DNA of 64,000 nucleotides from M3007 sp044347755 (GTDB taxonomy: Bacteria > Bacteroidota > Bacteroidia > Chitinophagales > Saprospiraceae), in assembly GCA_044347755.1 (NCBI GenBank), contig JBIKUE010000007.1, positions 1 to 64,000 on the forward strand, read 5' to 3'. Position numbers and translations under genes: made by a program. The notes under the pieces are model-generated. The model did no database searches and was not told the DNA's origin. It saw nothing but the letters and a program-made list of their open reading frames with translations. Shown here in pieces: positions 1 to 9,488 of this stretch (positions within the stretch are counted from its first letter, which is position 1; each line of letters begins with the position of its first letter).

Positions 1-117
1 TAAAATTTTCATTTTTATGGGAAGCGTGGTGCTTCCTTGAAGTGTTTTTGGGATTTTTAGGCCATTATTTTATAGTTTTTGCGTCTTCCTTTTTCACACT
101 TAATCATTCACACAACA
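1..117. other. Left-edge intergenic stretch with a short hairpin
   Basis: No gene is visible here. A small inverted repeat, GGAAGC at 21-26 pairing with GCTTCC at 31-36, is followed by a T-rich tract near 44-57 and could be the end of a terminator for a gene left of the window. The TAGTTTTTG string near 73-81 resembles a Bacteroidota -7 box with one extra base and might serve the gene that follows. Both readings are weak. Confidence 0.25.
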
Positions 118-1086
118 TTGAAAGCATTAATAATCAACCAATTAAATGCCCTTCCTGATTATACTGACTTCAGCGCTGCCTTGCCGTCAGCAGGGGAAGT
201 TCAGGTAGCCGTAAAAGCTGCGGCACTTAACCACAGAGATGTTTTTATTACGCAGGGGCTTTATGCCGGGATTCGGACTCCTTGTGTTTTGGGATCTGAT
301 GGTGTGGGTATACTCAACGATCGCAGGGTAATTTTTTATCCTGCACTAGACTGGGGCGATTCACCAGACTTCCAGAGCAAAGGGTTCAGAGTACTCGGGA
401 TGCCAGAAAACGGCACATTTGCCGAAGCCATCACTCTGCCTTTTTCAAGTATTTATGACCTGCCTGAACACCTTTCCTGGGAACAGGGAGCGGCATTGCC
501 ATTGGCCGGCTTAACCGCATGGCGAACGATTTTTACCCGTTGCGCTTTAAAAAAGGGGGAAAAGGTTTTTATTTCGGGCATAGGTGGTGGCGTAGCACTC
601 ATGGCCATGCAGTTTGCCATAGCTGCAGGAGCAGAGGTGTTTGTAAGCTCCGGCAGCCATGAAAAAATAGAAAGAGCCATTGCCTTAGGGGCTAAAGGCG
701 GTGTCAATTATAAAGAATCAGGTTGGGAAAAAAGGATAAAAGAAGAAGCGGGAGGTTTTGATGTAATCATCGATTCTGCCGGAGGAGATGGGTTTTCCCT
801 TTTTCCGGCAATTTGCAATCCAGGCGCAAGAATAGGATTTTATGGCGGGACGATGGGCAAGGTAAACAACCTAAGTCTTCAGCCCATTTTTTGGAAACAA
901 ATCAGTTTGTTGGGAAGCACAATGGGCAGCCCATCCGAATTCGAAGCGATGCTGCATTTTGTGCAAAAAAACAGGATTGTTCCTATTATTGATGCTGTAT
1001 TTGATCTGAAGAATGGCACCCAAGCGTTTGAACGTATGAATAATGGAGCACAGTTTGGCAAAATTGTGCTCCGAATTGCCAATTAA
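118..1086 (+). CDS. Medium-chain dehydrogenase/reductase, quinone oxidoreductase-like
   Basis: NAD(P)-dependent oxidoreductase of the zinc-free MDR superfamily; the substrate cannot be read from sequence. The 322-residue protein has an N-terminal GroES-like barrel (roughly 1-120, with the family N-H-R-D stretch near 38-41) and a Rossmann domain with a glycine-rich GIGGGV turn at 154-159. No cysteine-rich structural zinc loop is visible, which fits the quinone reductase branch. I chose the TTG at 118 because translation from it begins MKALIINQ, the usual start of this family; the frame stays open back to another TTG at 79, which would add 13 unconserved residues. glpK follows 37 nt downstream on the same strand, so the two may be cotranscribed, though no functional link is evident. 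Confidence 0.8.
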   Translation: MKALIINQLNALPDYTDFSAALPSAGEVQVAVKAAALNHRDVFITQGLYAGIRTPCVLGSDGVGILNDRRVIFYPALDWGDSPDFQSKGFRVLGMPENGTFAEAITLPFSSIYDLPEHLSWEQGAALPLAGLTAWRTIFTRCALKKGEKVFISGIGGGVALMAMQFAIAAGAEVFVSSGSHEKIERAIALGAKGGVNYKESGWEKRIKEEAGGFDVIIDSAGGDGFSLFPAICNPGARIGFYGGTMGKVNNLSLQPIFWKQISLLGSTMGSPSEFEAMLHFVQKNRIVPIIDAVFDLKNGTQAFERMNNGAQFGKIVLRIAN

Positions 1087-1123
1087 AGAAGATTTCCTTT
1101 CATGAATTCAAATTTAACATTAC

Positions 1124-2620
1124 ATGCATATGAAATACGTGCTGTCCATTGACCAGGGAACCACCAGTACCCGTGCTATTGCATTCGACAAAAAAGGAAA
1201 TGTCGTTGCAGTTGCACAACAAGAAATTACCCAGTATTTTCCTAAACCTGGATGGGTGGAGCATAATCCGGTTGAAATATGGGAATCCGTTCAGTATACG
1301 GTTAAGGAGGTGGCTCAAAAAATTGGCGCCAACAACATAGAGGCGATTGGGATAACCAACCAGCGGGAAACAACGGTTGTTTGGGACAAACGCACCGGCA
1401 AACCCGTTTATAATGCTATTGTATGGCAAAGTCGTCAAACTGTTGATACATGTGAAGCCCTTAAAGCAAAGGGCCTTGATCCTGAAGTCAGGTACAAAAC
1501 CGGGTTGCTGATTGACGCCTATTTTTCTGGCACCAAAATCAAGTGGATCCTTGACCATGTGCCTGGAGCACAAGCGGAAGCCTATGCAGGGAATTTGATA
1601 TTCGGAACTATTGATACCTGGCTGTTATGGAATCTGAGTGAAGAGCGTACCCATGCAACAGATTACACCAATGCCTCCCGTACTATGCTATATAACATTC
1701 GGGAACTGAACTGGGATGCTGAGTTATTGTCCGCTTTTGATATCCCATCCTCTATGTTACCCCGGGTAATGGACTCTTCGGCTATTTATGGTCATGCAAA
1801 GGCAACATATCTGGGTGCAAGTGGCATTCCTATTTCCGGTATTGCTGGCGACCAACAAGCTGCTTTGTTCGGTCAGGGTTGTTTTGCAGAAGGCATGGCC
1901 AAAAACACTTACGGTACCGGATGTTTCATGCTGATGAACACCGGAACTAATGTAGTAGCTTCTCAAAACGGACTGTTGACAACCATAGCCTGGGGTATCA
2001 ACGGCAAGGTGGAATATGCGCTGGAGGGTTCCATATTTGTAGCCGGATCGGCGGTAAAATGGATGCGTGATACGGTAGAATTGTTCCAGGATGTGGAAGA
2101 AACCGAACAGCATGCCATGAGTTTGTCATCCTCAGAAGGTGTTTATTTTGTGCCTGCATTCGTCGGTTTAGGTACTCCTTATTGGGATTCTGAGGTGCGC
2201 GGAGCCATATTTGGTTTAACGAGAGGAAGTAGTAGAAGTCATCTTATCAGAGCCACCCTGGAAAGCGTAGCGTATCAAACCAAGGATGTACTTTCTGTTA
2301 TGGAAAAGGATTCAGGCATCCAACTTAAGACCCTCAGAGTGGACGGTGGCATGGTACGCAATAATTTCCTCATGCAATTCCAAAGTGATTTGTTGCGCAC
2401 GAAGGTGGAACGACCTGTTGTGCAGGAAACCACAGCATTGGGGGCCGCTTATCTGGCCGGCATGGCAGTAGGTTACTGGAAAGACTATGCAGACATTGCG
2501 CAAAACTGGCAACTGGATAAAAGATTTCAACCAGAACTGGATGAGCCTACAGCAGAACATCGGTATAAGGGCTGGCTAAAGGCTATTGAAGCCGCCCGTG
2601 TATTTGGCGTACAAGTCTAA
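1124..2620 (+). CDS. glpK: Glycerol kinase
   Basis: Phosphorylates glycerol with ATP to sn-glycerol 3-phosphate in the cytoplasm, the entry step of glycerol use and a supply for phospholipid synthesis. The 498-residue length is standard for GlpK. Family landmarks are the N-terminal phosphate-binding DQGTTSTR (10-17), the GTIDTWLLW segment near 165-173 and the C-terminal DGGMVRNNFLMQ block, giving the two-domain FGGY fold. A second in-frame ATG at 1130 gives MKYVLSIDQG, which is the commoner N-terminus, so the start may be six bases later. No glpF or glpD lies nearby; the gene stands between an MDR dehydrogenase and a convergent secreted-protein gene, separated from the latter by a strong hairpin. 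Confidence 0.95.
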   Translation: MHMKYVLSIDQGTTSTRAIAFDKKGNVVAVAQQEITQYFPKPGWVEHNPVEIWESVQYTVKEVAQKIGANNIEAIGITNQRETTVVWDKRTGKPVYNAIVWQSRQTVDTCEALKAKGLDPEVRYKTGLLIDAYFSGTKIKWILDHVPGAQAEAYAGNLIFGTIDTWLLWNLSEERTHATDYTNASRTMLYNIRELNWDAELLSAFDIPSSMLPRVMDSSAIYGHAKATYLGASGIPISGIAGDQQAALFGQGCFAEGMAKNTYGTGCFMLMNTGTNVVASQNGLLTTIAWGINGKVEYALEGSIFVAGSAVKWMRDTVELFQDVEETEQHAMSLSSSEGVYFVPAFVGLGTPYWDSEVRGAIFGLTRGSSRSHLIRATLESVAYQTKDVLSVMEKDSGIQLKTLRVDGGMVRNNFLMQFQSDLLRTKVERPVVQETTALGAAYLAGMAVGYWKDYADIAQNWQLDKRFQPELDEPTAEHRYKGWLKAIEAARVFGVQV

Positions 2621-2624
2621 AAGG

Positions 2625-2672
2625 AATTGACTATCCGGAAACATACCAATTCAATGGTCCGGATAGTCAATT
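2625..2672. terminator. Bidirectional terminator-like hairpin between convergent genes
   Basis: A perfect 15-bp inverted repeat (2625-2639 with 2658-2672) flanks an 18-nt loop. It starts five bases after the glpK stop and ends 21 bases before the stop of the convergent gene. The A-rich flank to the right reads as T-rich only in part, so efficiency as an intrinsic terminator is uncertain. Confidence 0.7.
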
Positions 2673-2693
2673 AAAAACAAGTATTTATTGGCT

Positions 2694-5036
2694 TTAACGC
2701 ACCACTACTTTCTCGGTAACGATACCAGACTCAGTTATCAAACTCAGGAAATAGAGGCCTGGTGTATCGATAAAGAGCTCAGCTAGTTGATTGCCTTTAT
2801 CAAAGCCAGTTCGTCTGCTACTCACCAGTTTACCACTTGCATCTGTCACGTTTATTGTCACCTGGTCAGCTTCCGGAAGGTAAAATCTGGCTGTTATAGC
2901 TCCAGCCGAAGGATTGGGTGTAATGGGGTAAAACAGAACAGATGCAGACGCTTCTGATTCGACTGATTCATCTGTACGCTGCTGTGGTTCAATGAATTGT
3001 AAAATAAGTGGCAAGGTGGTTAATTGCTGGTTATAGGCCTCTCCCTTGGTCCTTATTGTACTCAGTTGAAGATTGCTCGCCAGAGAGCCCTTTTGGATAG
3101 CTGTGAAGGTCAGGGTTAAAACCTCCTCGTTGACAGGTGCTGATTCCAGGGTATACCAACTGATTGTTACCCGATTTTGCACTAGGTCTTTATGTATTCT
3201 GACCCCTTCTAATTCCGAAACGGCATCTATTAGGGTCAGGCAGGTTGGCGTAGCAGAAATGGCAAATTGAAATCCTTTTAGTGTGTTAAGGTCGGACAGA
3301 TGGATCCTCACGTCAAAGGTTTCACCTGCAGCAAATCGTTTTTTGAAGGCCTTAAGTGCCTTGGGCAGTTCCTCATCCCGATTGGAGCTGTTTGGCACTA
3401 CAGAATCGTTCACATCCCCTGTTTTTACTGCTACAAAATGAGGATGTTGATTGCTGGAAAGAGGGCAAGTTGTACTGATTTTTTCCGGGAAAGCGGCTGA
3501 CAAAGGCGCTGCAGGATTTTGGAAAATGAAGTTCCCGGGAATAAATCGCCATGCTTTATTTCCTGGAAACTGATCTGCAGCTCCAATTACAACATTCCCT
3601 ATTGCATTCAGATCCATCGGGGTAAGTAAACCATCCAGATCTACATCCGCTGCAATTATCCGGTAAGGGGAGGCCAATGGCGTTAAACCACTCATATGTT
3701 CATCCGCAAGGATGAGATCTAGTGTGTTTACTCCAGCCTTTGCAAGTGTATCCAATGAAGGCTCGATACTGTAATTGCACGTTCCGGGTGCATGGGCAAA
3801 CAAATATTGTCCCTGAAGGTCCGTAGTGCCGTTGAATTGCTGAGATATGCCAGACAGATTGCTTTTTAAAAGCACTTTGGCGCCAGAGAGCGGTATGTTT
3901 TGTTCTGTAAGGATACTTCCGCTAACTGGTCCGGGGGGGACGCAAGCTCCAATGTTATCTTGTACAATGACGAACGTTTCACAATAATCAGCATTTCCAT
4001 ACGCATCTACAGCCCAGATTTCTACGAATTGCTTACCAATTTCATTGCAATCAAAGGTAACAGCGTGTTCATTTAACGGAAAGCCAGTTCCGGTACCGGA
4101 TTTCCGAATCCCTATTTTAATCTGGTTCGCAGGAGTGCAATTATCAGATGTGTACAGCAAAAAATCAGTATCCCAAAGTGTGATCATGCCAGTTTGCATG
4201 ATATTTATGCTCAACCCGTTTATGCAAACAACGGTTGGCGGCTTACAATCCCGGACTTCAAATTCATATTTACAAAGGGCTTCATTGCCACAGCGATCAT
4301 TGGTAATCCATTCGATTTTGTGCAATCCATATGGAAGTCCAACCCCATTTGGAAGCACTATACGTGCACAAACGGTGTCTCCACTAATGGTTTTTTCAAT
4401 AGGCCATGCTCCGGAAGCGCTGCTGCTTTGAAAGGTTTCCATGGATCCATTGCCGTCCAAATCTAAATATAAACGGTAAGAAACAATAAGATCTGACTTT
4501 GAGCAGGCGTCAGTCACTTTCATCTTTAAATCGACAGGACCTTCGCATCTGGCACCGTACTGTGCTGGATCATTATTGGTTGGATCACAAAAAACCAGAG
4601 GATCTGTAGGGCAATCCAGATATACTGGTGCCTGGTTATCAACGATTTTAATGACTTGTGTGTACTGAAAGTAGCCATGATTGAGGCTATTGGCTATCAC
4701 AGTTGGCCCAATATCTGTGTTTGCGGGATTATCAATAAAAGTTGGCGCTGGCCAGTTGGGATTGAAGTCGCACCACCAGAGTAATTTCCAGGTACGCAGG
4801 ATCTTTTTACAGCCTCCCGTACTGTTTAAATTAAATACCTGGTCTTTTACAGAAATACCTACATCAAAACTGCAGTTGCTTAAATAGGTGATTACAGGCC
4901 AAATAGTGTCGGCGGTTCCGCCACAACTTACAATCGTTTTGTCGTCAGGAAACTTAACGGAGTAGTAGTTTTGTTGCGCAAAAAGGTTTATTGAATTAAC
5001 AATAAGAAGGAATGAGATTAGAATTTTTGGGTGCAT
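2694..5036 (-). CDS. T9SS-exported multidomain protein with dockerin-like and cohesin-like segments
   Basis: Predicted cell-surface or secreted protein of 780 residues with unknown ligand. A signal peptide ends near AQQ at 20-22. Residues 35-365 form cysteine-bearing beta-rich modules resembling HYR/Ig-like repeats (for example 138-262). A carboxypeptidase-regulatory-like beta-sandwich follows at about 370-425, then a dockerin-like pair with calcium-loop pattern DVDLDGLLTPMDLN at 464-477. A segment at 568-680 has the look of a cohesin domain (GETFDVRIHLSDL, then a block ending LTLTFTA). The C-terminus (700-780) is a typical type A sorting domain: PNPS, a TINVTDASG strand, a PGLYFLSL strand and a final VVVR. 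These assignments come from pattern recognition. The gene is convergent with glpK and lies 123 nt downstream of mqnC. Confidence 0.75.
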   Translation of the reverse strand: MHPKILISFLLIVNSINLFAQQNYYSVKFPDDKTIVSCGGTADTIWPVITYLSNCSFDVGISVKDQVFNLNSTGGCKKILRTWKLLWWCDFNPNWPAPTFIDNPANTDIGPTVIANSLNHGYFQYTQVIKIVDNQAPVYLDCPTDPLVFCDPTNNDPAQYGARCEGPVDLKMKVTDACSKSDLIVSYRLYLDLDGNGSMETFQSSSASGAWPIEKTISGDTVCARIVLPNGVGLPYGLHKIEWITNDRCGNEALCKYEFEVRDCKPPTVVCINGLSINIMQTGMITLWDTDFLLYTSDNCTPANQIKIGIRKSGTGTGFPLNEHAVTFDCNEIGKQFVEIWAVDAYGNADYCETFVIVQDNIGACVPPGPVSGSILTEQNIPLSGAKVLLKSNLSGISQQFNGTTDLQGQYLFAHAPGTCNYSIEPSLDTLAKAGVNTLDLILADEHMSGLTPLASPYRIIAADVDLDGLLTPMDLNAIGNVVIGAADQFPGNKAWRFIPGNFIFQNPAAPLSAAFPEKISTTCPLSSNQHPHFVAVKTGDVNDSVVPNSSNRDEELPKALKAFKKRFAAGETFDVRIHLSDLNTLKGFQFAISATPTCLTLIDAVSELEGVRIHKDLVQNRVTISWYTLESAPVNEEVLTLTFTAIQKGSLASNLQLSTIRTKGEAYNQQLTTLPLILQFIEPQQRTDESVESEASASVLFYPITPNPSAGAITARFYLPEADQVTINVTDASGKLVSSRRTGFDKGNQLAELFIDTPGLYFLSLITESGIVTEKVVVR

Positions 5037-5159
5037 AGGTCAAATAATTTTTGTGATGGGCGAATGTACCACACAGAATTATTTAACCACCCAAAGAATC
5101 TGGCGGCTATACGACACATATCCTAATTTAACCTTTCAATCCCGGGAAATAGATTCCTG

Positions 5160-6302
5160 CTAATCAACAAGTAAGGTGGTCCGGTCCAGGGTTTGTTGGA
5201 CAATATTCGTTGGTATCTCCCGAAATTCATATTGCTGGTTCCTCAGCTGTGGTGTAAATCCGGCTTCGCGGATGGCAGATTGAATACCATCGGCAGTGAA
5301 ACGGAATTTAGCCCCTGCAGCTGAAACCACATTTTCCTCAATCATGATACTTCCAAAGTCATTGGCACCTGAATGTAAACAAACCTGTGCAACCTGTTTG
5401 CCAACCGTTAGCCATGAAGCCTGAATATTTTTGATGTTAGGAAGCATGATCCGGCTCATGGAAATCATGCGCACATATTCATCTCCAGTAACGGCATTTC
5501 TTGCCCGTTTGATTTTGCGCAGGATGGTATCCTCATCCTGAAAGGGCCAGGGAATGAATGCCAGAAATCCTTTTGCATCTGCAGGTTTTTCGGATTGAAC
5601 CTGGCGAAGTGCGGCAAAATGCTGCATCCGCTCCAAATTTGTCTCAATATGTCCGAACATCATGGTTGCGGACGTTGTAAGCCCCAACTGGTGTGCAGCG
5701 CGCATGACATCCAGCCATTCCTGACCTCCACATTTGCCTTTGGAAATCAACCTCCTTACTCTATCGTCCAGGATTTCTGCTCCAGCACCAGGCAAAGAAT
5801 CAAGGCCAGCTTCTTTCAGGTTTTTCAGTACATCATAATGGCTCATACCATCCAGTTTGGCAATATGAGCAATTTCCGGTGGACCTAATGCATGCAGCTT
5901 CAGATTGGGAAATTCGGACTTTAACTGTTTAAACAAGTCCACGTAAAAGCTTAGACCGAGATCAGGATGGTGTCCACCCTGTAAAAGCAATTGCTCCCCG
6001 CCTAGTTGAAATGTTTCCTGAATCTTGACGCGATACTCTTCTATCGAGGTGATATATGATTCCTCATGTCCGGGTCTGCGGTAAAAATTACAGAATTTAC
6101 AGTTCGCGATACAAACATTGGTGGTGTTGGAGTTCCGGTCAATGATCCATGTAACGGTATTTCCCGGCACATGGTGTTGTCTGATGGCATTCCCAACATA
6201 CATCAATTCTGTTGTAGGGGCATTTTCAAAAAGAAAAACCCCTTCCTCTGGGGTTAGCCAGTCCAAACGCAGCGCACGATCTAACAAATCGGAGATATGC
6301 AT
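5160..6302 (-). CDS. mqnC: Cyclic dehypoxanthinyl futalosine synthase (MqnC)
   Basis: Radical SAM enzyme of the futalosine route to menaquinone; it cyclises dehypoxanthine futalosine. The cluster-binding CxxxCxxC is C64-C68-C71 in the 380-residue protein and is preceded by the IIDRNSNTTNVC stretch typical of MqnC rather than MqnE. The GGEQLLLQGGHHPDLG block and an LPGAGAEIL motif follow, as expected. I start at 6302 (MHISDLL) because the 16 residues available upstream are hydrophobic and not family-like. A TACCTTTG promoter box lies about 45 nt upstream. No other mqn gene is in the window, which is common because these genes are scattered in Bacteroidota. Confidence 0.9.
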   Translation of the reverse strand: MHISDLLDRALRLDWLTPEEGVFLFENAPTTELMYVGNAIRQHHVPGNTVTWIIDRNSNTTNVCIANCKFCNFYRRPGHEESYITSIEEYRVKIQETFQLGGEQLLLQGGHHPDLGLSFYVDLFKQLKSEFPNLKLHALGPPEIAHIAKLDGMSHYDVLKNLKEAGLDSLPGAGAEILDDRVRRLISKGKCGGQEWLDVMRAAHQLGLTTSATMMFGHIETNLERMQHFAALRQVQSEKPADAKGFLAFIPWPFQDEDTILRKIKRARNAVTGDEYVRMISMSRIMLPNIKNIQASWLTVGKQVAQVCLHSGANDFGSIMIEENVVSAAGAKFRFTADGIQSAIREAGFTPQLRNQQYEFREIPTNIVQQTLDRTTLLVD

Positions 6303-6347
6303 ACCTGAAATTAATCTTGTTGCAAGAAAAAAGCAATAACAAAAATG

Positions 6348-6355
6348 CAAAGGTA
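6348..6355 (-). promoter_or_regulatory. Bacteroidota -7 box ahead of mqnC
   Basis: Read on the minus strand this is TACCTTTG, matching the TAnnTTTG consensus of the Bacteroidota primary sigma factor. It would start transcription some 35-40 nt before the MqnC start codon. A clear -33 TTTG is not seen. Confidence 0.45.
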
Positions 6356-6441
6356 AGGTTGGGAAACTTTCTTTTGAAATTGCAAGTTATTGGCTAGCAT
6401 CAAAAAAGCTTTGCACCTTTAACCCTACTTAATAACAAATT

Positions 6442-7860
6442 ATGCATCCGGAAACAAAGACTCAATCTTTAGGCATTCAAAGAATCTGGCAAGTCATAAA
6501 GCAATCCATCAGCGGGGAAGAGCAAGATTTTACCAGTGGAAAAATTGACCGTGCGATTGTTTTGCTTTCAATTCCTATGATCCTGGAAATGGCCATGGAG
6601 TCGTTGTTCGCGGTAGTAGACATCTTTTTTGTTTCAAAAATTGGCTCTGAGGCTATCGCCACTGTTGGTATTACTGAATCAGTATTAACCTTGGTCTATT
6701 CTTTGGCTATTGGCTTAAGTTCAGCTGCTACGGCAATGGTTGCCAGAAGGATAGGAGAAGGTGATCGGTCCGCTGCTGCAAAGGCTGGTGCGCAGGTTAT
6801 TTTAATTGGCGTTTTTATATCTTTACTCATTGCGATTCCGGGTTATTTTTTCGCTGAAGAAATTCTGACATTGATGGCCCATGACCAAAGTGTGTCATCT
6901 ACGGGCCACCAATTTACCAGGCTTCTACTCACCTGCAACCTGCCTATTTTATTATTGTGGATGCTCAATGGCATTTTCCGTGGGGCAGGAGACGCGGCAA
7001 CCGCTATGCGCGCCTTATGGCTTGCCAATGCGGTTAACATTATTTTGTGTCCGATTTTCATCTTTGGATTTGGCCCTGTACCTGCTATGGGTGTTTTAGG
7101 GAGTGGCATAGCTACCACAATTGGCAGATCCACAGGCGTATTTTATCAATTGTGGCATTTGTTTCAGGTTGGAAAAATCATTCAGCTGCGTTGGAGCCAA
7201 ATGCGGCCTGATAAAAAAATCATTGGAACGCTTCTTCGAGTTGCTTCCGGAAGTACGGGGCAATATCTGATAGCCTCGGCCAGTTGGATTTTTATGGTAT
7301 TTATTCTGGGTCAAATTGACAAAGAGGTGGTAGCTGGCTATACGATAGCCATCCGAATAGTGATATTTTGTTTGTTACCTTCATGGGGAATGGCTAACGC
7401 AGCCGCAACTCTGGTTGGGCAAAATCTGGGTGCCGGAAAGCCGGACAGGGCTGAACGTTCTGCCATCCGGGCAGGCTTTTTCAATATGTTTTTTTTGGGT
7501 GCCATTGCAATAATCTGTCTTTTTGGCGCTGGAGGACTGGTTGGTTTTTTCACTCAGGATCCTGAGGTAGTAAAGTCTGGCTCAATGGCACTGCGGATTA
7601 TTGCTGGTGGCTATGTTTTTTATGGCTGGGGGATGATCCTAACGCAAGCCATCAATGGCGCCGGAGATACATTTACCCCTACCCTGCTTAATTTTGTTTT
7701 TTTCTGGCTGATCGAAATTCCGTTGGCCTGGTTGCTAGCCATTAACTTGGATTGGGGTGAAACGGGTGTATATTGGACCATTATAATTGCTGAATCAGGC
7801 ATGGCATTGGCTGCGTTTTGGGTGTTCAAAAAAGGTAAATGGAAAACTACACAAGTGTAA
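6442..7860 (+). CDS. MATE family multidrug/metabolite exporter
   Basis: Integral inner-membrane antiporter of 472 residues, predicted to use a Na+ or H+ gradient to export organic cations or other small molecules; the actual substrate is unknown. About twelve hydrophobic helices arranged as two related halves are visible, and each half starts with the family-type segment (IPMILEMAMESLFAVVDIFF near 47-66, and the second half near 265). A hydrophilic N-terminal tail of some 40 residues precedes the first helix. The gene is divergent from mqnC across 139 nt and is followed by a weak hairpin at 7860-7880. Confidence 0.88.
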   Translation: MHPETKTQSLGIQRIWQVIKQSISGEEQDFTSGKIDRAIVLLSIPMILEMAMESLFAVVDIFFVSKIGSEAIATVGITESVLTLVYSLAIGLSSAATAMVARRIGEGDRSAAAKAGAQVILIGVFISLLIAIPGYFFAEEILTLMAHDQSVSSTGHQFTRLLLTCNLPILLLWMLNGIFRGAGDAATAMRALWLANAVNIILCPIFIFGFGPVPAMGVLGSGIATTIGRSTGVFYQLWHLFQVGKIIQLRWSQMRPDKKIIGTLLRVASGSTGQYLIASASWIFMVFILGQIDKEVVAGYTIAIRIVIFCLLPSWGMANAAATLVGQNLGAGKPDRAERSAIRAGFFNMFFLGAIAIICLFGAGGLVGFFTQDPEVVKSGSMALRIIAGGYVFYGWGMILTQAINGAGDTFTPTLLNFVFFWLIEIPLAWLLAINLDWGETGVYWTIIIAESGMALAAFWVFKKGKWKTTQV

Positions 7861-7880
7861 ATTGGTGATAAAAACCAATT
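7860..7880 (+). terminator. Weak terminator-like hairpin after the MATE gene
   Basis: AATTGGT at 7860-7866 pairs with ACCAATT at 7874-7880 around a 7-nt loop. The stem is AT-rich and only a short T tract follows, so termination may be partial. Confidence 0.35.
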
Positions 7881-8333
7881 AAGATAATTTATATTTGTGA
7901 TTCTTCGCAGGTTTGTTTGTTACCAACAATCAGATTATGGTAGATTTGAACCCTGAATTGAACCATTCAGAGATTTAATCTTTCCCTTGTATTGTGATAA
8001 TCCAATCTTTCATGCAGTCATACTGCATTGAAAAATATTATTATAAGTGGTTGCAAACAACCTTGTACTTTTGGCATGATCTTTGGCCAGAGTCAGTATT
8101 GCGTTGCCTCCCCATCCGAATTTCCCCCGCATTCAGGACGTTAACAAAGCCTTTTAGGCATCCTTTTTTACTGTTAAGTCCGTCTCATCGTAGTTGTGTT
8201 GATTCGAACCAAACCTTGGGCTTGTTGGATAATGAATACCTCATTAGCCAACAAATGCCTTCTATGCGACAAAACCAGGCTTCTCCAAATCCATTATAGG
8301 CATCAATTTTGATTTAATAAATTGATTGTCCGA
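7881..8333 (+). other. Long leader/intergenic region before the surface gene cluster
   Basis: About 450 nt without a credible gene. Two strings match the Bacteroidota -7 box TAnnTTTG: TATATTTG at 7890-7897 and TACTTTTG at 8066-8073; either could drive the PorP-PorE-SprB cluster, giving leaders of about 430 or 250 nt. A 101-codon open frame at 7994-8299 shows no recognisable features and is probably chance. A small inverted repeat with a following T tract near 8138-8169 could be a structured element in the leader. Confidence 0.35.
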
Positions 8334-9413
8334 ATGCTAAACGACTCGATTGTGAACACTATTTCGATATTTACCGCACTGCGTCGGGCATTTTCTTTGG
8401 CGCTTATGTTGACTGCCGGCACCCTGGCAGCTCAGGATACTCACTTTTCCCAATTCGGCAATTCACCCTTAAACTTGAGTCCGGGCTTAGCCGGAGTTTT
8501 TGGCGGTGATATGCGCTTCGTTGGCAACTATAGACAACAGTGGAGCACGACTCCGGTGCCTTACACTACGCTATCGGGCGCGGTGGAAAACAAGGTATAT
8601 TGGAAACCTGGGCGCTATGATCGTTTTGTTACAGCTTCCTTGCTGCTCAATTACGACAAACAAGGAGACCTGGCACTACAATCCCTTCAGTTGGGTATTC
8701 CCATTTCGGTAACCATGCCTTTAAACCGAACCTCCTATCTCACATTAGGTGCAACCCCAATGTTTGGTCAACGATCTTTCGATTCAGACGAGGTAACTTT
8801 TAGTGAACAGTATATCGATGGGATGTTCGACCCCAGTGCTGCCATTTCCGAAAATCTTGCTGTAACCAGTTTAAAATATTTCGACCTGAGTGCCGGTGCT
8901 AACCTTCGCATGCAAGCTGCCCAAAAACGAACCAGGGTTGACCTGGGTGTTGCAGCCCACCATATCAACCGACCTTCACACGACTTTTGGGCTTCTTCCG
9001 TTACGGATGAAGATGAAGTTCGTTTGTATCATAAATGGACAGTTTATGGCTTGGGCTTATTTCAGCTTTCAGAAAAATTTGATTTTCTTGCTCAGGGTCT
9101 GTACCAAAGGCAAGGAGCCTATTCAGAAATAGTTTATGGTGCTGGCATTCGAATGCACCTTAGGGAACAGCGATACAAAGAGCTGGCTATCCAAATTGGA
9201 GCAGACTGGCGTCATCGTTATAACAACTCTCTGGTACCTAGGGTAGAAGTGTTTTTTGGTTCCTGGACTTTAGGAGCAACCTTCGACTGGGATGCTTTTT
9301 CCAGGGCTGGTGAATTGATCTCCAATCGCAGAGGCGGACCAGAATTATCCCTGATATTTCGTTTTTTTAAGATCAAAGCACTTCCAAAATTCAAATCATG
9401 TCCAATTATTTAA
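8334..9413 (+). CDS. PorP/SprF family outer-membrane protein
   Basis: Member of the T9SS-associated PorP/SprF family (about 359 residues), outer-membrane beta-barrels that pair with exported proteins bearing type B sorting domains. The N-terminus has a signal peptide ending in LAAQ, directly followed by the family signature DTHFSQFGNSPLNLSPGLAG and, after a gap, NYRQQW. The rest alternates short amphipathic strands, with a basic C-terminus. I start at ATG 8334; an in-frame TTG at 8322 would add four residues. It opens a same-strand cluster with a PorE-like anchor and a giant SprB-repeat adhesin, which suggests that it is the dedicated partner of that adhesin. Confidence 0.85.
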   Translation: MLNDSIVNTISIFTALRRAFSLALMLTAGTLAAQDTHFSQFGNSPLNLSPGLAGVFGGDMRFVGNYRQQWSTTPVPYTTLSGAVENKVYWKPGRYDRFVTASLLLNYDKQGDLALQSLQLGIPISVTMPLNRTSYLTLGATPMFGQRSFDSDEVTFSEQYIDGMFDPSAAISENLAVTSLKYFDLSAGANLRMQAAQKRTRVDLGVAAHHINRPSHDFWASSVTDEDEVRLYHKWTVYGLGLFQLSEKFDFLAQGLYQRQGAYSEIVYGAGIRMHLREQRYKELAIQIGADWRHRYNNSLVPRVEVFFGSWTLGATFDWDAFSRAGELISNRRGGPELSLIFRFFKIKALPKFKSCPII

Positions 9414-9488
9414 CTTTTTAATTGGACTTTGACTGCCTCAACTTCTGGCTTTTGCATGTTAGATATTTTTACATTTCAACAGTATAAA

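Noticed and set aside
8198..8215. GATTCGAACC string resembling a tRNA T-loop on the minus strand
   Set aside because: No matching acceptor stem, D-arm or anticodon arm can be built around it.
7994..8299. 101-codon open frame upstream of the first PorP/SprF gene
   Set aside because: Its composition is erratic, no domain or signal is seen, and it lies in a probable leader region.
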